Counted from the stretch's first letter, positions 8,571 through 18,363 are shown. The stretch is 35,669 bases of DNA from Actinomycetes bacterium (GCA_029546925.1 JAKPQM010000074.1:1-35669); one strand, 5' to 3'. Notes: a model not told the origin generated them from the sequence alone. Numbers and translations: made by a program.

Positions 8571-8602
8571 TAGATACGATGTATGGACGGGATTGTCCAT
8601 AC
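8571..8602 (-). promoter_or_regulatory. probable rpsA promoter with palindrome over the -35 box
   Basis: On the minus strand, TGGACA (8599-8594) and TATCTA (8576-8571) are separated by exactly 17 bases, a good sigma-70-type promoter. An 8-bp inverted repeat, GTATGGAC / GTCCATAC with a 6-base spacer (8581-8602), covers the -35 element, so it may be an operator. The resulting leader would be about 90 bases. Confidence 0.55.
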
Positions 8603-8927
8603 GGAAGGACATTGTAGTTGAATAAGCTGCCGTTTTGCAAGGCACAGCCGCCAATTCGCGGCAAATTACGCCATCTGGGTGCGCGGATGGAGCCGGGCTG
8701 TACAGCGATTTTTCCGCGCTCGCCCTATGGAGCGGAACGGATGACGGCTGTCCTGCTGTCCGTCTGAGCTCGTGCTAGGTGAAACCGGCATTTAGCAGAT
8801 CGAGCTTTGGCTATTCGCCGGACAGGCCGGAATGGGTGCCGGTCCGAGAAGCGATGGATATCGGCCGCCCCTTGTCAACTGCGCGCAACCCAGCGGGCAA
8901 GCATGCTAAGGACGGTTAGGAACGCGC
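8603..8927. other. intergenic stretch without a recognisable gene
   Basis: This roughly 325-base interval lies between the rpsA promoter and the end of rnhA. I see no plausible coding frame, tRNA, strong hairpin or T-tract terminator in it. It may only contain the untranslated 3' end of the polA-rnhA transcript and sequence upstream of rpsA. Confidence 0.5.
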
Positions 8928-9446
8928 TCAGATCCCGAGCCCTCCCATCTGCGCAGCTTCGAAACCCTCATCCACCAGCAGCTCATCGCCATCGGCTGCC
9001 GTAGTGGCAAGCTCGTCGCAGCGCTCGTTGAGCTCGTTGCCCGCATGGCCCCTGACCCACCGCCAGCGCACCTCATGCGGAGCTGCGGCCACAAGCAGCC
9101 GCTGCCAGAGGTCGATGTTCTTGACGGGCTTCTTGTCGGCACCCTTCCAGCCGCGATGCTGCCAGCCGCCGATCCAATCCTTGTTGAAAGCGTTCACCAC
9201 ATACTGAGAGTCTGAATTGATCTCAACGGAACAGGGACGCTTCAGCGCCTCGAGCGCGGCGATGGGAGCGAGAAGCTCCATGCGGTTGTTGGTGGTCATG
9301 CGATAGCCGCCCGAGAGCTCGAGCCTATGCTCTTCTCCGCGGGTATTCCTGTAGACGAGCACCGAGCCGTACCCTCCGGGGCCGGGATTGCCGCGCGACG
9401 ATCCGTCGGTGAAGACGGTCACCTTCATGAGCGCATCGCCCGCCAC
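8928..9446 (-). CDS. rnhA: ribonuclease HI
   Basis: The enzyme cleaves RNA in RNA-DNA hybrids. The 172-residue protein has the four acidic active-site positions in order: D in [12 protein letters not shown] in NNRMEL, D in NSDSQYV and D in NERCDELA. It also has the conserved histidine in VRGHAG. The start is probably the GTG at 9446, which overlaps the last base of the polA stop and has GGAGG 7 bases upstream. An ATG at 9428 (MKVTVFTDG) matches the usual N-terminus better but has a weak ribosome site, so the start is not certain. It forms a replication/repair pair with polA. Confidence 0.95.
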   Translation of the reverse strand: MAGDALMKVTVFTDGSSRGNPGPGGYGSVLVYRNTRGEEHRLELSGGYRMTTNNRMELLAPIAALEALKRPCSVEINSDSQYVVNAFNKDWIGGWQHRGWKGADKKPVKNIDLWQRLLVAAAPHEVRWRWVRGHAGNELNERCDELATTAADGDELLVDEGFEAAQMGGLGI

Positions 9447-12133
9447 TACTTGGCCTCCGCCCAGGTCGGCCCATAGCTCACGTCGGCAACAAGCGGCACC
9501 GAGAGCTCGACCACGCCCTCCATGATCTCGCGCACGAGCGCGGAGAGGCTCTCGATCTCGGCTTCCGGGACCTCGAAGTCAAGCTCGTCGTGGATCTGGA
9601 GGATCATGCGCGAGGCGAGCCCCTCCTCGCGGAGGCGCCGTGCCACGCGGACCATGGCGATCTTTATGATGTCGGCCGCCGTGCCCTGCATGGGATGGTT
9701 CATGGCCGTGCGCTCGGCGAACGAGCGGTCCTGGAACTTGGGGGAGTTGATATCGCGCGTATAGCGCCGTCGCCCGTACATGGTCTCGACATAGCCCTCC
9801 TCGTGAGCGAAGGCGATCTGGGCATCGAGGAAAGCGCGGACGCCGGGATAAGCCGCGAAGTAGCGGTCGATCATCTCCTGAGCCTCATACCTTGGAATCT
9901 TGAGATTGGTGGCGAGGCCATAGGCCTGCTGGCCGTAGACGATGCCGAAGTTGACGGCCTTGGCGCGGCTGCGGAGCTCGCCGGTGATCATCTCGACGGG
10001 AAGGCCGAACACGCGGGCTGCCGTGGCGGAGTGGAAATCGGCGCCATCGCGGAAGGCTGCGATGAGATGCTCGTCGCCCGAGAGGTGCGCGAGCAGCCTG
10101 AGCTCGATCTGAGAGTAGTCGCAGGCGAGGAAGACCTTGCCCTCCTCCACCGTGAACGCCGTGCGCACGCGGTGCCCGAGCTCGGAGCGCGTGGGGATGT
10201 TCTGCAGGTTGGGATCGGAGCTCGAAAGGCGCCCCGTGGCGGCAACCGTCTGGTTGAAGGTGGTGTGGATGCGCCCGTCACCTTGGATGAGGGCGGGGAG
10301 CGCATCGAGGTAGGTGCTCTTGATCTTCGCCCGCTCGCGGTATTCGAGCACGCGGGCCACGATATCGTAGCGGGCTGCCAGGTCCTCGAGCACCTTGGCG
10401 TTGGTTGAGTAGTAGCCGCGCTGCGTCTTCTTGAGCCCGGTCGCGGGAAGACGCATCACATCGAAGAGGATGTGTGAGAGCTGCATGGGCGAATCGATGT
10501 TGAACCTCTCGCCCGCCTCGACGTAGATCGCCTCGACCATACCATCGATCTCATGTCCGAGTTCCTCGGACTGCCGGCGTAGGCGTTGCGGATCGGCGAG
10601 CAGGCCCGCGCGCTCCATGGCCGCAAGCACGGGCAGCAGGGGCAGCTCGAGGTCGTTGTAGAGATCCCGGGCCCCAACTTCGGAGAGCTTCTTCTCGAGC
10701 GGGTCCTTGAGCAGGCGCGCAGCATAGGCCTTGAGCGCGGAAGCATCCACCTCATCGCCGATCTCGGGCAGCGGAGAGCCGAGATAGGCCAGCGCAAGGC
10801 TGGCGGCATCATAGGAGGAACGTTCGGAATCGATGAGATAGGCGGCCAGCGCGTTATCGAAGATGCGGGCGGTGTCCACCTCCTCGGCGGAGATGCGCTC
10901 GGGCTTGGAGGAATCGGCCGGCGAGAGCACGCGGATGAGCGCCTTCACATCCATCGAGGCTATGCGGCCCGCACGGAAGAGCCTCTCGAGCACCGGGAGG
11001 GATGCCTCTCCCTCGAAAGCGAGCAGGGCCTCATCTGTGCTGACGTAGAGCGCACCCGCAGGCTCATCATCCTCGAAGTGGAGCGCAAGCTGGCCGCTCG
11101 GGGCAGAATGCTCGGCAAAGGCGACACCTGCCCAAACGTCGTGCGCGAGCGCCGCATCAAGGATAGCCGAGGCTCTCTCTCCTTTGAGCGGCATCAGGGC
11201 CTGCCCGTCAATCTGCCGGGCCGCCTCAGCAAGCGCCTCGGGGCCGGCCATGCGCATGAGGCGTCCGGTGAGGCCGGTGAAGCCGAGTGCCGAGAAGGCG
11301 CTCTTGACCTCGGCGGGATCGAACGTGGGGAACGTGGCGTCGGCGAGATCGAAGTCGATGGGGGCATTCGTCATGATGGTGGCGATCTTGCGCGAGATCA
11401 GCGCGTCGTCGATGTGCGCGCGCAGATTCTCGCCCATCTTGCCGCACACCTCATCCGCATGCTCGATCACGCCGTCGAGCGAGCCGTACTGCACGATGAG
11501 CGCCGCCGCCTTCTTGGGGCCGATGCCGGGCACGCCGGGGATGTTGTCGGAGGAATCTCCCTTGAGGCCGTAGAAATCGGGCACGAGGTCGGGCGTGATG
11601 CCATGGTAGAGATCGTCCACGCTCTCGGGATCCATAATGGCGACGTCCGAGACGCCCTTCTTGGTGGAAACGATCTTGATGTTATCGGTGGCGAGCTGAT
11701 ACATATCGCGATCGCCCGTGAAGAGCAGCATCTCGTAGCCCGCTTCCTCGCCGCAGCGCGCGAGCGTGCCGAGGATGTCGTCGCCCTCCCACCCCTCGAG
11801 CTCGCACACGGGCACATCGAGGACATGCAGGAGCTCCTTCACCATGGGGAACTGGGCGTGGAGCCGCTCGTCCATGGGCGGGCGCTGGGCCTTGTACTGG
11901 GGCAGCATCTCCATACGCACGAGAGGCTTGCCTTTGTCGAAAGCGCAGATGACGCCGTCGGGTCTGAAGGTCTCGACCATCTTGATGAACATGTTGAAGA
12001 AGCCGAAGAGAGCGTTGGTGGGCCTGCCATCGGGCGCATTCATGGGCTGCATGATGGCGTGGAACGCGCGATGCATGAGCGAGTTGCCGTCGATGACGGC
12101 GATGGTGCGGCGCCCGGTGGTATCTTCAGCCAT
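9446..12133 (-). CDS. polA: DNA polymerase I
   Basis: The 895-residue protein has an N-terminal 5'-3' exonuclease (about 1-290), a middle domain (about 310-490) and a C-terminal polymerase (about 500-895). Polymerase motifs are intact: motif [17 protein letters not shown] (about 670), motif [16 protein letters not shown] (about 720) and motif [13 protein letters not shown] (about 850). The middle domain lacks the DxE acidic signature of a working 3'-5' exonuclease, so the enzyme probably does not proofread, as in several Gram-positive relatives. It acts in Okazaki-fragment processing and repair. The ATG at 12133 is preceded by AAGGAG. Its TAG stop is shared with the rnhA start region. Confidence 0.97.
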   Translation of the reverse strand: MAEDTTGRRTIAVIDGNSLMHRAFHAIMQPMNAPDGRPTNALFGFFNMFIKMVETFRPDGVICAFDKGKPLVRMEMLPQYKAQRPPMDERLHAQFPMVKELLHVLDVPVCELEGWEGDDILGTLARCGEEAGYEMLLFTGDRDMYQLATDNIKIVSTKKGVSDVAIMDPESVDDLYHGITPDLVPDFYGLKGDSSDNIPGVPGIGPKKAAALIVQYGSLDGVIEHADEVCGKMGENLRAHIDDALISRKIATIMTNAPIDFDLADATFPTFDPAEVKSAFSALGFTGLTGRLMRMAGPEALAEAARQIDGQALMPLKGERASAILDAALAHDVWAGVAFAEHSAPSGQLALHFEDDEPAGALYVSTDEALLAFEGEASLPVLERLFRAGRIASMDVKALIRVLSPADSSKPERISAEEVDTARIFDNALAAYLIDSERSSYDAASLALAYLGSPLPEIGDEVDASALKAYAARLLKDPLEKKLSEVGARDLYNDLELPLLPVLAAMERAGLLADPQRLRRQSEELGHEIDGMVEAIYVEAGERFNIDSPMQLSHILFDVMRLPATGLKKTQRGYYSTNAKVLEDLAARYDIVARVLEYRERAKIKSTYLDALPALIQGDGRIHTTFNQTVAATGRLSSSDPNLQNIPTRSELGHRVRTAFTVEEGKVFLACDYSQIELRLLAHLSGDEHLIAAFRDGADFHSATAARVFGLPVEMITGELRSRAKAVNFGIVYGQQAYGLATNLKIPRYEAQEMIDRYFAAYPGVRAFLDAQIAFAHEEGYVETMYGRRRYTRDINSPKFQDRSFAERTAMNHPMQGTAADIIKIAMVRVARRLREEGLASRMILQIHDELDFEVPEAEIESLSALVREIMEGVVELSVPLVADVSYGPTWAEAK

Positions 12134-12563
12134 GACTGCTCCTTATGTCGGATTCGCTGCCTTCGATTGTACCGCGCGCCGCGATAATCCAACCCGCCGG
12201 GCAGGATCCGGTGTCACGCCGATTCGTCTGGATGGCGAAATATAACGGTTTTTTGCCGATTCAGCATCCCGATTCTCCATCGGGTGAAAAGGACACCTCT
12301 GTTTTCCCAGATCAGAGACTCGGAAATGCAACCCCGTTTTCCACGGCACTGCTTTTCCACAAAAAAGCGTGGTATTTCGCCATTCCGGCATTATCGCATG
12401 ACAGTACCGTGCATTTTGCACGTGCGGACGCTCCCCATGCGCCGCAACTCCTCGCTCCTCTTCATTCCCCCGTAACAAAAGGAGGTTAGACTGATACACA
12501 TATCATCCGGACACGGGCGGGTTTCGTGCGACGATAAGGCGTTATCCGATCGAAGGGGCGGCA
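12134..12563. other. divergent polA / glnN control region
   Basis: These 430 bases separate two divergent genes and should hold both promoters. The DNA is visibly more AT-rich in 12240-12420. I see a small hairpin, CCCGAT / ATCGGG with a 5-base loop (12268-12284), and a strong Shine-Dalgarno-like AAAGGAGG at 12479-12486 that is not followed by a sensible start codon. A 114-codon open frame on the plus strand (12145-12489) has no family resemblance and I do not call it. No convincing -35/-10 pair stands out for either gene. Confidence 0.5.
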
Positions 12564-14654
12564 ATGGCAAAGAACCGCGTGAGCAGCGTGTACGGCAGCC
12601 TCGTCTTCACCGAGGCGGTCATGCAGGAGCGTCTGCCCAAACCAACCTACAAGGAGCTTTCGCGCGTCATCAACGATGGCGAGTCCCTCGATATCGATAT
12701 CGCCAACGAGGTCGCCCACGCCATGAAAGAATGGGCGCTCGAGAAGGGCGCCACGCACTATACGCACTGGTTCCAGCCCCTCACCGGCATCACGAGCGAA
12801 AAGCACGACAGCTTCATCACCCTCAAGGCCGATGGCAACGTGCTCATGACGTTCTCTGGAAAGGAACTTGTCCAGGGCGAGCCCGACGCATCGAGCTTCC
12901 CCTCCGGCGGCATCCGCTCCACCTTCGAGGCACGCGGTTACACCGTCTGGGATCCCACCAGCCCCGCCTTCATCAAGGACGAGGTGCTCTGCATCCCCAC
13001 GGCCTTCATCTCCTACACGGGCGATGCGCTCGACAAGAAGACGCCGCTTCTGCGCAGCCAAGTCGCCCTCGAGAAGCAGGCCAAGCGCCTGCTCGCCCTT
13101 TTCGGCCGCCATCCCAAGCGCGTGCTCACCAACATCGGTCCCGAGCAGGAGTATTTCCTCATCCGCGAGGAGGATTTCCAAGCCCGGCCCGACCTCGTGC
13201 TCTGCGGCCGCACGCTCTTCGGCTGCGAACCCTCGAAGGGGCAGGAGCTCGACGAGCATTACTTCGGGGCCATCCGGCCCACGGTCAACGAGTTCATGAA
13301 GGAGCTCGATGACGAGCTGTGGAAGCTCGGCATCCCCGCCAAGACCAAGCACAACGAGGTCGCTCCCTGCCAGCACGAGCTCGCGCCCATCTACGAGCAG
13401 GGCTCCGCCGCCGTCGACAACAACCTCCTCGCCATGGAGAAGATGAAGCTCCTCGCCTCGCACCATGGCCTGGCATGCCTGCTCGCCGAGAAGCCCTTCG
13501 CCTATGTCAACGGCTCGGGCAAGCACAACAACTGGTCGCTCTCCTCCGATGGCTACAACCTGCTGGAGCCCGGCGACAACCCCGAGCACAACCTGCAGTT
13601 CCTCGTCATCCTGGCCTGCCTCGTCGCCGCCGTCGACGAACATGCCGACCTCATCCGCGCGAGCGTCGCCTCCGCCGGCAACGACCACCGCCTGGGCGCC
13701 AACGAGGCCCCTCCCGCCATCGTCTCGGTCTTTCTGGGAGACAACCTCTCCCCCGTCGTCGAGGCCCTCATCACCGGCACCCACTCCAAGGCTCATGGGC
13801 GCGAGCTCATGGATCTCGGCGTGCCGGCGCTGCCCGATGTCATCCGCGACAACACCGACCGCAACCGCACCTCGCCCTTCGCCTTCACGGGCAACAAGTT
13901 CGAGCTGCGCATGTGCGGAAGCCAGCAGAACATCTCCGACCCCAATGTGGTCATCAACACAAGCGTCGCCGAGCAGTTCGACCGCTTCGCCACCGATCTC
14001 GAGGGCGTCGGCGCCGATGAATTCAAGGCGCGGGCCATGGCATGGGCGCGCGAAACCTTCAGGAACCATCAGCGCATCATCTTCGAGGGCAACGGCTACT
14101 CCGACGACTGGGAGAGGGAGGCCGAAGAGCGCGGCCTCGTCAACCTCAAGTCAACGCCCGAGGCCCTGCCCGCCCTCATCGAACCCGAGAACATCGCATT
14201 CTTCGAGAAGTATGCGGTCCTCAACGCCGCCGAGCTCAACGCCCAGTACATCTCCAAGTGCGAGCAGTACGAGAAGCTTCTGAACATCGAGGCCAACACC
14301 ATGGCCTACATGGTGCGCCACCTCTACTTGCCCGCACTGATCGACTATTCTGGCAACGTGGCCACCTCGGTTGCCACCAAAGCCGAGATCGGCATCGAGG
14401 CCTCGGCCGAGAAGGAGATCGTGCGCACCTTGACCGCCGGCATCGACACCATCTACTCCGCTGTCTCCGATCTCGAGGCGGAGAACGCCGAGGCGCAGGG
14501 CAAACCCACGCCCCAAGAGCAGTGCGACTACTATCTTTCCGTGGTCATTCCCGCGATGGGGCACATGCGGCGCACGGTCGATGCCATGGAGCGGCTCTGC
14601 GGCAACGACTACTGGCCGGTACCCAGCTACAACGAGACGCTCTTCTACGTATAA
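12564..14654 (+). CDS. glnN: glutamine synthetase type III
   Basis: The enzyme makes glutamine from glutamate, ammonia and ATP and is central to nitrogen assimilation. At 696 residues it matches the long GSIII class rather than GSI (about 450-470). Class features are visible: the [17 protein letters not shown] region (about 113-130), GPEQEYFL (about 192), [14 protein letters not shown] (about 263) and [10 protein letters not shown], the glutamate/ATP-site segment. The ATG is preceded by GAAGGGGCGG. The gene is followed after 109 bases by serC on the same strand, so amino-acid biosynthesis genes are clustered, though not tightly enough to prove one transcript. No regulatory gene such as glnR or glnB is adjacent. 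Confidence 0.97.
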   Translation: MAKNRVSSVYGSLVFTEAVMQERLPKPTYKELSRVINDGESLDIDIANEVAHAMKEWALEKGATHYTHWFQPLTGITSEKHDSFITLKADGNVLMTFSGKELVQGEPDASSFPSGGIRSTFEARGYTVWDPTSPAFIKDEVLCIPTAFISYTGDALDKKTPLLRSQVALEKQAKRLLALFGRHPKRVLTNIGPEQEYFLIREEDFQARPDLVLCGRTLFGCEPSKGQELDEHYFGAIRPTVNEFMKELDDELWKLGIPAKTKHNEVAPCQHELAPIYEQGSAAVDNNLLAMEKMKLLASHHGLACLLAEKPFAYVNGSGKHNNWSLSSDGYNLLEPGDNPEHNLQFLVILACLVAAVDEHADLIRASVASAGNDHRLGANEAPPAIVSVFLGDNLSPVVEALITGTHSKAHGRELMDLGVPALPDVIRDNTDRNRTSPFAFTGNKFELRMCGSQQNISDPNVVINTSVAEQFDRFATDLEGVGADEFKARAMAWARETFRNHQRIIFEGNGYSDDWEREAEERGLVNLKSTPEALPALIEPENIAFFEKYAVLNAAELNAQYISKCEQYEKLLNIEANTMAYMVRHLYLPALIDYSGNVATSVATKAEIGIEASAEKEIVRTLTAGIDTIYSAVSDLEAENAEAQGKPTPQEQCDYYLSVVIPAMGHMRRTVDAMERLCGNDYWPVPSYNETLFYV

Positions 14655-14763
14655 AGGCCGTACGATTGCTAACAGTTGGGAACAAGGGCGTGCCTCCATG
14701 CGCGCACCTGCGCGTTTGGGGCTAGATTTGACCCACTGCATTTCGGAATCGATTGGAGCTTCC

Positions 14764-15861
14764 ATGGCACGTGTCTACAACTTCTCCGCAGGCCCCGCCG
14801 TCCTTCCCGAGGAGGTCCTCTCCGAGTGCGCTGCGGAGATGTCCGATTACCGGGGTTCCGGCCAGTCCGTCATGGAGATGAGCCATCGCTCCGCCGTCTT
14901 CCAGGCCATCCTCGACGAGGCCGAGGCCGATTTCCGCGCCCTTGTCGGCGTGCCCGAGAATTACAAGGTCCTGTTTTTGCAGGGCGGCGCGTCCCAGCAG
15001 TTCTCCGCCGTGCCGATGAACCTCTGCGCGCTACCGGGCGCGACGCGCAAGGCCGACTACCTCATCACCGGCCAATGGGCCAAGAAAGCCTATCAGGAGG
15101 CCGCGCGCTTCATCGACGCCCAAGCGGTCGCCAGCTCTGCCGATGAGACCTTCTCCTACATTCCCGACTGCTCCGATCTGCCCATCCGCGAGGATGCCGA
15201 CTACGTCTACATCTGCGAGAACAACACCATCTACGGCACCGTCTACCACGAGCTCCCCAACACCAAGGGCAAGCCGCTCGTCTCCGACGTGAGCTCGATG
15301 CTCCTCTCGCAGCCCCACGATGTCAGCCGCTACGGCGTCATGTACGGCGGTGTCCAGAAAAACGTCGGCCCCGCCGGCCTCGTCATCGCCGTCATCCGCG
15401 AGGACCTCATCCCGCAAGACGATATCGCGCTCTGCCCCACCATGCTCGCATGGAAGACCCAGGCCGATGCCGGCTCGCTCTACAACACCCCCAACTGCTG
15501 GGCGATCTACGTGTGCGGCAAGGTCTTCAAGTGGCTGATGCGCAAGGGAGGCCTCGCGGCCATGCAGGAATACAATGCGGCCAAGGCCCAGATCCTCTAC
15601 GACTTCCTCGACGGATCCGAGCTCTTCAAGGGAACCGTCCGAACCTGCGATCGCTCCATCATGAACGTGCCGTTCGTGACCGGCGACACAGAGCTCGATG
15701 CCGAATTCGTGAAGGCCTCCACCGCTGCCGGTCTCGTCAACCTCAAGGGCCACCGCTCGGTCGGCGGCATGCGCGCCTCGCTCTATAACGCGATGCCGAT
15801 CGAGGGTGTCGAGGCGCTCGTCGCAGCCATGAGGGATTTCGAAGCCCGCCACAAGAACTAG
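14764..15861 (+). CDS. serC: phosphoserine aminotransferase
   Basis: This PLP enzyme converts 3-phosphohydroxypyruvate and glutamate to phosphoserine. The 365-residue protein starts MARVYNFSAGPAVLPEEVL, the classical SerC opening. The Schiff-base lysine is K199 in YGGVQKNVGPAG. The C-terminal GHRSVGGMRASLYNAMP segment is also typical. The frame is open upstream but the ATG at 14764, with GGAG a few bases before it, gives the family-length protein. It lies 8 bases upstream of serA, forming a two-gene serine operon. A dedicated phosphoserine phosphatase is not in the window. Confidence 0.97.
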   Translation: MARVYNFSAGPAVLPEEVLSECAAEMSDYRGSGQSVMEMSHRSAVFQAILDEAEADFRALVGVPENYKVLFLQGGASQQFSAVPMNLCALPGATRKADYLITGQWAKKAYQEAARFIDAQAVASSADETFSYIPDCSDLPIREDADYVYICENNTIYGTVYHELPNTKGKPLVSDVSSMLLSQPHDVSRYGVMYGGVQKNVGPAGLVIAVIREDLIPQDDIALCPTMLAWKTQADAGSLYNTPNCWAIYVCGKVFKWLMRKGGLAAMQEYNAAKAQILYDFLDGSELFKGTVRTCDRSIMNVPFVTGDTELDAEFVKASTAAGLVNLKGHRSVGGMRASLYNAMPIEGVEALVAAMRDFEARHKN

Positions 15862-15869
15862 GAGCAACC

Positions 15870-17036
15870 ATGTTCAAGATCCACTGCATCAACAACATCG
15901 CCAAGATCGGTACCAGCCGCTTCGGCGACGATTATAGCTTCGTCGACGAGGTGGCCTGCGCCGATGCGGTCATGGTGCGCAGCGCGAACCTCCACGAGAT
16001 CGAGATGCCCGCGACGCTGCTCGCCATCGCCCGCGCAGGCGCCGGCGTCAACAACATCCCGCTGGATACGTGCGCGCAGATGGGTATCGCAGTCTTCAAC
16101 ACCCCGGGCGCCAACGCAAACGCCGTCAAGGAGATGACCATCGCCGGCCTGCTTTTGGCCTCGCGCGATATCGTGGGCTCCATCGAGTGGATCCGCACCC
16201 ATTCGGATGACCCCGATATTGCCAAGAAGGTCGAGAAGGTCAAGAAGAACTACGCGGGTACCGAGCTCGGCGGCAAGACCATCGGCGTCATCGGCCTCGG
16301 CGCCATCGGAGCCCAAGTCGCCAACACCTGCCGCCAGCTGGGCATGAAGGTCATGGGCTACGACCCGTACCTCTCGGTCAATGCCGCATGGGGCCTCGAC
16401 CGCCATATCATGCACGTGAGCAAGCTCTCCGATATCCTGGCGGAGGCCGACTACATCACCCTGCATGTCCCCGTCATCGCGGCCACCAAGGGCCTGCTCG
16501 GCGCCGATGAGATCGCCGCCATGAAGGACGGCGTGATCATCGTCAACTACGCACGCGATCTGCTCGTCGATGAGATCGCCCTCTCCGCCGCGCTCCAGAA
16601 GGGGCATGTGCGCCGCTACGTCACCGACTTCGCGAATTCCGTCTCCACGCAGATGCCCAACACCATCATCACCACCCACCTCGGCGCCTCGACGCGCGAA
16701 TCCGAGGACAACTGCGCCGTCATGGCGGCCGACGAGCTCAAGGACTTCCTCGAGAACGGGAACATCACCAACTCGGTCAACTTCGGCCACGTCGATCTCG
16801 GCCCCAAGAACAGCCATCCGCGCATCTGCATCTTCAACCGGAATGTCCCCAATATGATCGGGCAGATCACCAACACCATCTCGGAGGCTGGCCTCAACAT
16901 CGAGAATATGGCGAACAAGGCGTCGGGAGAGGTGGCCTACACGCTCCTCGAGCTTTCGGGCGGCACGGTCGAGCAGGCGCTCATCGACCGTCTGAACGCC
17001 ATCGACGGAATCATCCGCACCCGCATCATCGAGTAG
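15870..17036 (+). CDS. serA: D-3-phosphoglycerate dehydrogenase, short ACT-domain form
   Basis: This enzyme oxidises 3-phosphoglycerate to 3-phosphohydroxypyruvate, the first committed step to serine. The 388-residue protein has the NAD-binding GLGAIG at about 142-147, an arginine in NYARD (about 229) and a histidine in THLGAST (about 270). A C-terminal ACT domain (about 315-388) suggests feedback control by serine. The canonical catalytic glutamate found after the DVF segment in Escherichia coli SerA is not obvious here, where the text reads VTDFANSVSTQ. I believe related short-form enzymes also read TDF-N, so this may be a subfamily trait. The start ATG has AGGAG 5 bases upstream. Confidence 0.93.
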   Translation: MFKIHCINNIAKIGTSRFGDDYSFVDEVACADAVMVRSANLHEIEMPATLLAIARAGAGVNNIPLDTCAQMGIAVFNTPGANANAVKEMTIAGLLLASRDIVGSIEWIRTHSDDPDIAKKVEKVKKNYAGTELGGKTIGVIGLGAIGAQVANTCRQLGMKVMGYDPYLSVNAAWGLDRHIMHVSKLSDILAEADYITLHVPVIAATKGLLGADEIAAMKDGVIIVNYARDLLVDEIALSAALQKGHVRRYVTDFANSVSTQMPNTIITTHLGASTRESEDNCAVMAADELKDFLENGNITNSVNFGHVDLGPKNSHPRICIFNRNVPNMIGQITNTISEAGLNIENMANKASGEVAYTLLELSGGTVEQALIDRLNAIDGIIRTRIIE

Positions 17037-17137
17037 CCTGCTTCTCCGAGCATGGGCGTGCACTCCCTTGGATACCCCTACATGGCGGGTCCCCATCGAG
17101 AGGGGCGCGGCATGGGAGAGGTCGCATCATGCGAAGT

Positions 17138-17225
17138 GCGCCCCCGTCCCGTCTGGATATAGGTTTTCAGACAAAAAAGAGGCGATTCAAGTCTGAAACC
17201 CTATATCCAGACGGGACGGGGGCGC
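17138..17225. repeat. 88-base near-perfect inverted repeat (large hairpin)
   Basis: Two 35-base arms (17138-17172 and 17191-17225) are reverse complements with one mismatch and flank an 18-base loop that starts with six A residues. The arms begin GCGCCCCCGTCCC and end TTCAGAC. It lies between the convergent ends of serA and the ABC ATPase. It could terminate transcription from either side, but it lacks the usual T tract directly after the stem, and it is much longer than a standard terminator. A dispersed hairpin element is the main alternative. Confidence 0.9.
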
Positions 17226-17230
17226 TTATA

Positions 17231-17266
17231 GGGGCGGTACCAGAAGCGCGCTTCTGGTACCGCCCC
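17231..17266. repeat. 36-base perfect palindrome
   Basis: The 18-base half GGGGCGGTACCAGAAGCG is followed directly by its exact reverse complement, centred between 17248 and 17249. It starts 5 bases after the large hairpin and ends 17 bases before the ABC ATPase stop codon. As a cruciform or RNA hairpin it could be the minus-strand terminator of the iron-type transporter operon, but no T tract follows. Confidence 0.9.
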
Positions 17267-17283
17267 CCCGCTGGCTGATGATC

Positions 17284-18360
17284 TTACAGAACGTGGACGT
17301 CCTCGGGCGAGAAGTCGACGTAGGCCTTGTCGCCAACCTTATAGATCTTGTGGTTCTTGGGGTTGAAGTCGGTGATCTTGACGCGCGAGCCGCCGACCAT
17401 GACATGGTAGTTCTGATAGTTGCCCATGAAACGGGAGAGCGTGACCGTGCAGGGCAGGACGCCCTTGTCGGCAAGCGTTGCGGACTCGGGACGCAAAACC
17501 AGCGTGCAGTCGTTGCCCGCGGCAAGGCCCCCATGGGAGGAAACGGGAACATCATAGCCCTCGATGACCGCAATGCCCTTATCGCCCTCGACGGAGGAGA
17601 CGGAGCCTTTGAGGAAATTGGACTCGCCGATGAAGTCGGCCACGAACTCGTCGTTGGGCTGGTAGTAGACCTCATGCGGGGTGCCGATCTGGGCGACGAC
17701 GCCTTTCTTCATGATGATGATCTGGTCGGAGATGGCCATGGCCTCGGACTGATCGTGCGTGACGTAAACGGCCGTGATGCCCGCCTCCTGCTGGATGCGG
17801 CGGATCTCGTTGCGCATGTCGACGCGGAGCTTGGCATCGAGATTGGAGAGCGGCTCATCGAAGAGCAGCACGCCCGGCTCGATAACCAGGGCGCGGGCGA
17901 GCGCGACGCGCTGCTGCTGGCCACCGGAGAGCTGGTTGGTCATGCGGTTCTCCATGCCCTCGAGGCCGACAAGGCCGAGGATGTCGGTGACCTTCCGCTT
18001 GATGGTGGCTTCGTCCATCTTGCGCAGCTTCAGGCCGTAGGCGACGTTATCGTAGATGTTGTAATGGGGCAGCAGCGCATAGCTCTGGAACACCATGGCG
18101 GTGTCGCGCTTGTTGGGCGTGAGCTCGTTGATGGCCTCGCCGCCCAGATAGATCTCGCCCTCATCCGGTGACTCGAAACCGGCGATCATGCGCAGGATGG
18201 TGGTATTGACGCAGCCCGAGGGTCCGAGCAGGCAGACGAACTCGCCCGGCGCGATATCGATATTGGCATCGTGCACCGCATAGAAATCCTGGCCCGTCTT
18301 GGGATCCTGGTAGATCTTGGAGACGTGCTCGATCTTCACGCCTTTCTTTTCCTTAGCCAT
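17284..18360 (-). CDS. iron-type ABC transporter ATP-binding protein with altered Walker A
   Basis: The 358-residue protein has a nucleotide-binding domain (about 8-240) and a C-terminal TOBE-type regulatory domain (about 280-355), as in FbpC/PotA relatives. The Q-loop FQSYALLPH (about 91-99), signature LSGGQQQR (144-151), Walker B VLLFDEP (164-170) and switch histidine (about 202) are canonical. The P-loop reads GPSGCVNTT (46-54) where GPSGCGKTT is expected, so the ATP-binding lysine is asparagine and the preceding glycine is valine. This should badly impair ATP binding unless it is a sequencing artefact. The gene begins 3 bases after the permease stop with GGAGG upstream. Confidence 0.93.
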   Translation of the reverse strand: MAKEKKGVKIEHVSKIYQDPKTGQDFYAVHDANIDIAPGEFVCLLGPSGCVNTTILRMIAGFESPDEGEIYLGGEAINELTPNKRDTAMVFQSYALLPHYNIYDNVAYGLKLRKMDEATIKRKVTDILGLVGLEGMENRMTNQLSGGQQQRVALARALVIEPGVLLFDEPLSNLDAKLRVDMRNEIRRIQQEAGITAVYVTHDQSEAMAISDQIIIMKKGVVAQIGTPHEVYYQPNDEFVADFIGESNFLKGSVSSVEGDKGIAVIEGYDVPVSSHGGLAAGNDCTLVLRPESATLADKGVLPCTVTLSRFMGNYQNYHVMVGGSRVKITDFNPKNHKIYKVGDKAYVDFSPEDVHVL

Positions 18361-18363
18361 CGT

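Noticed and set aside
10586-12187. A 533-codon plus-strand frame opposite polA
   Set aside because: It is the complement of polA codons, rich in His/Glu/Gly as expected from antisense translation, and has no recognisable domain.
12145-12489. A 114-codon plus-strand frame upstream of glnN
   Set aside because: It begins inside the polA leader, has no good ribosome site and no family resemblance. The strong ribosome-site-like AAAGGAGG at its end is not followed by a start.
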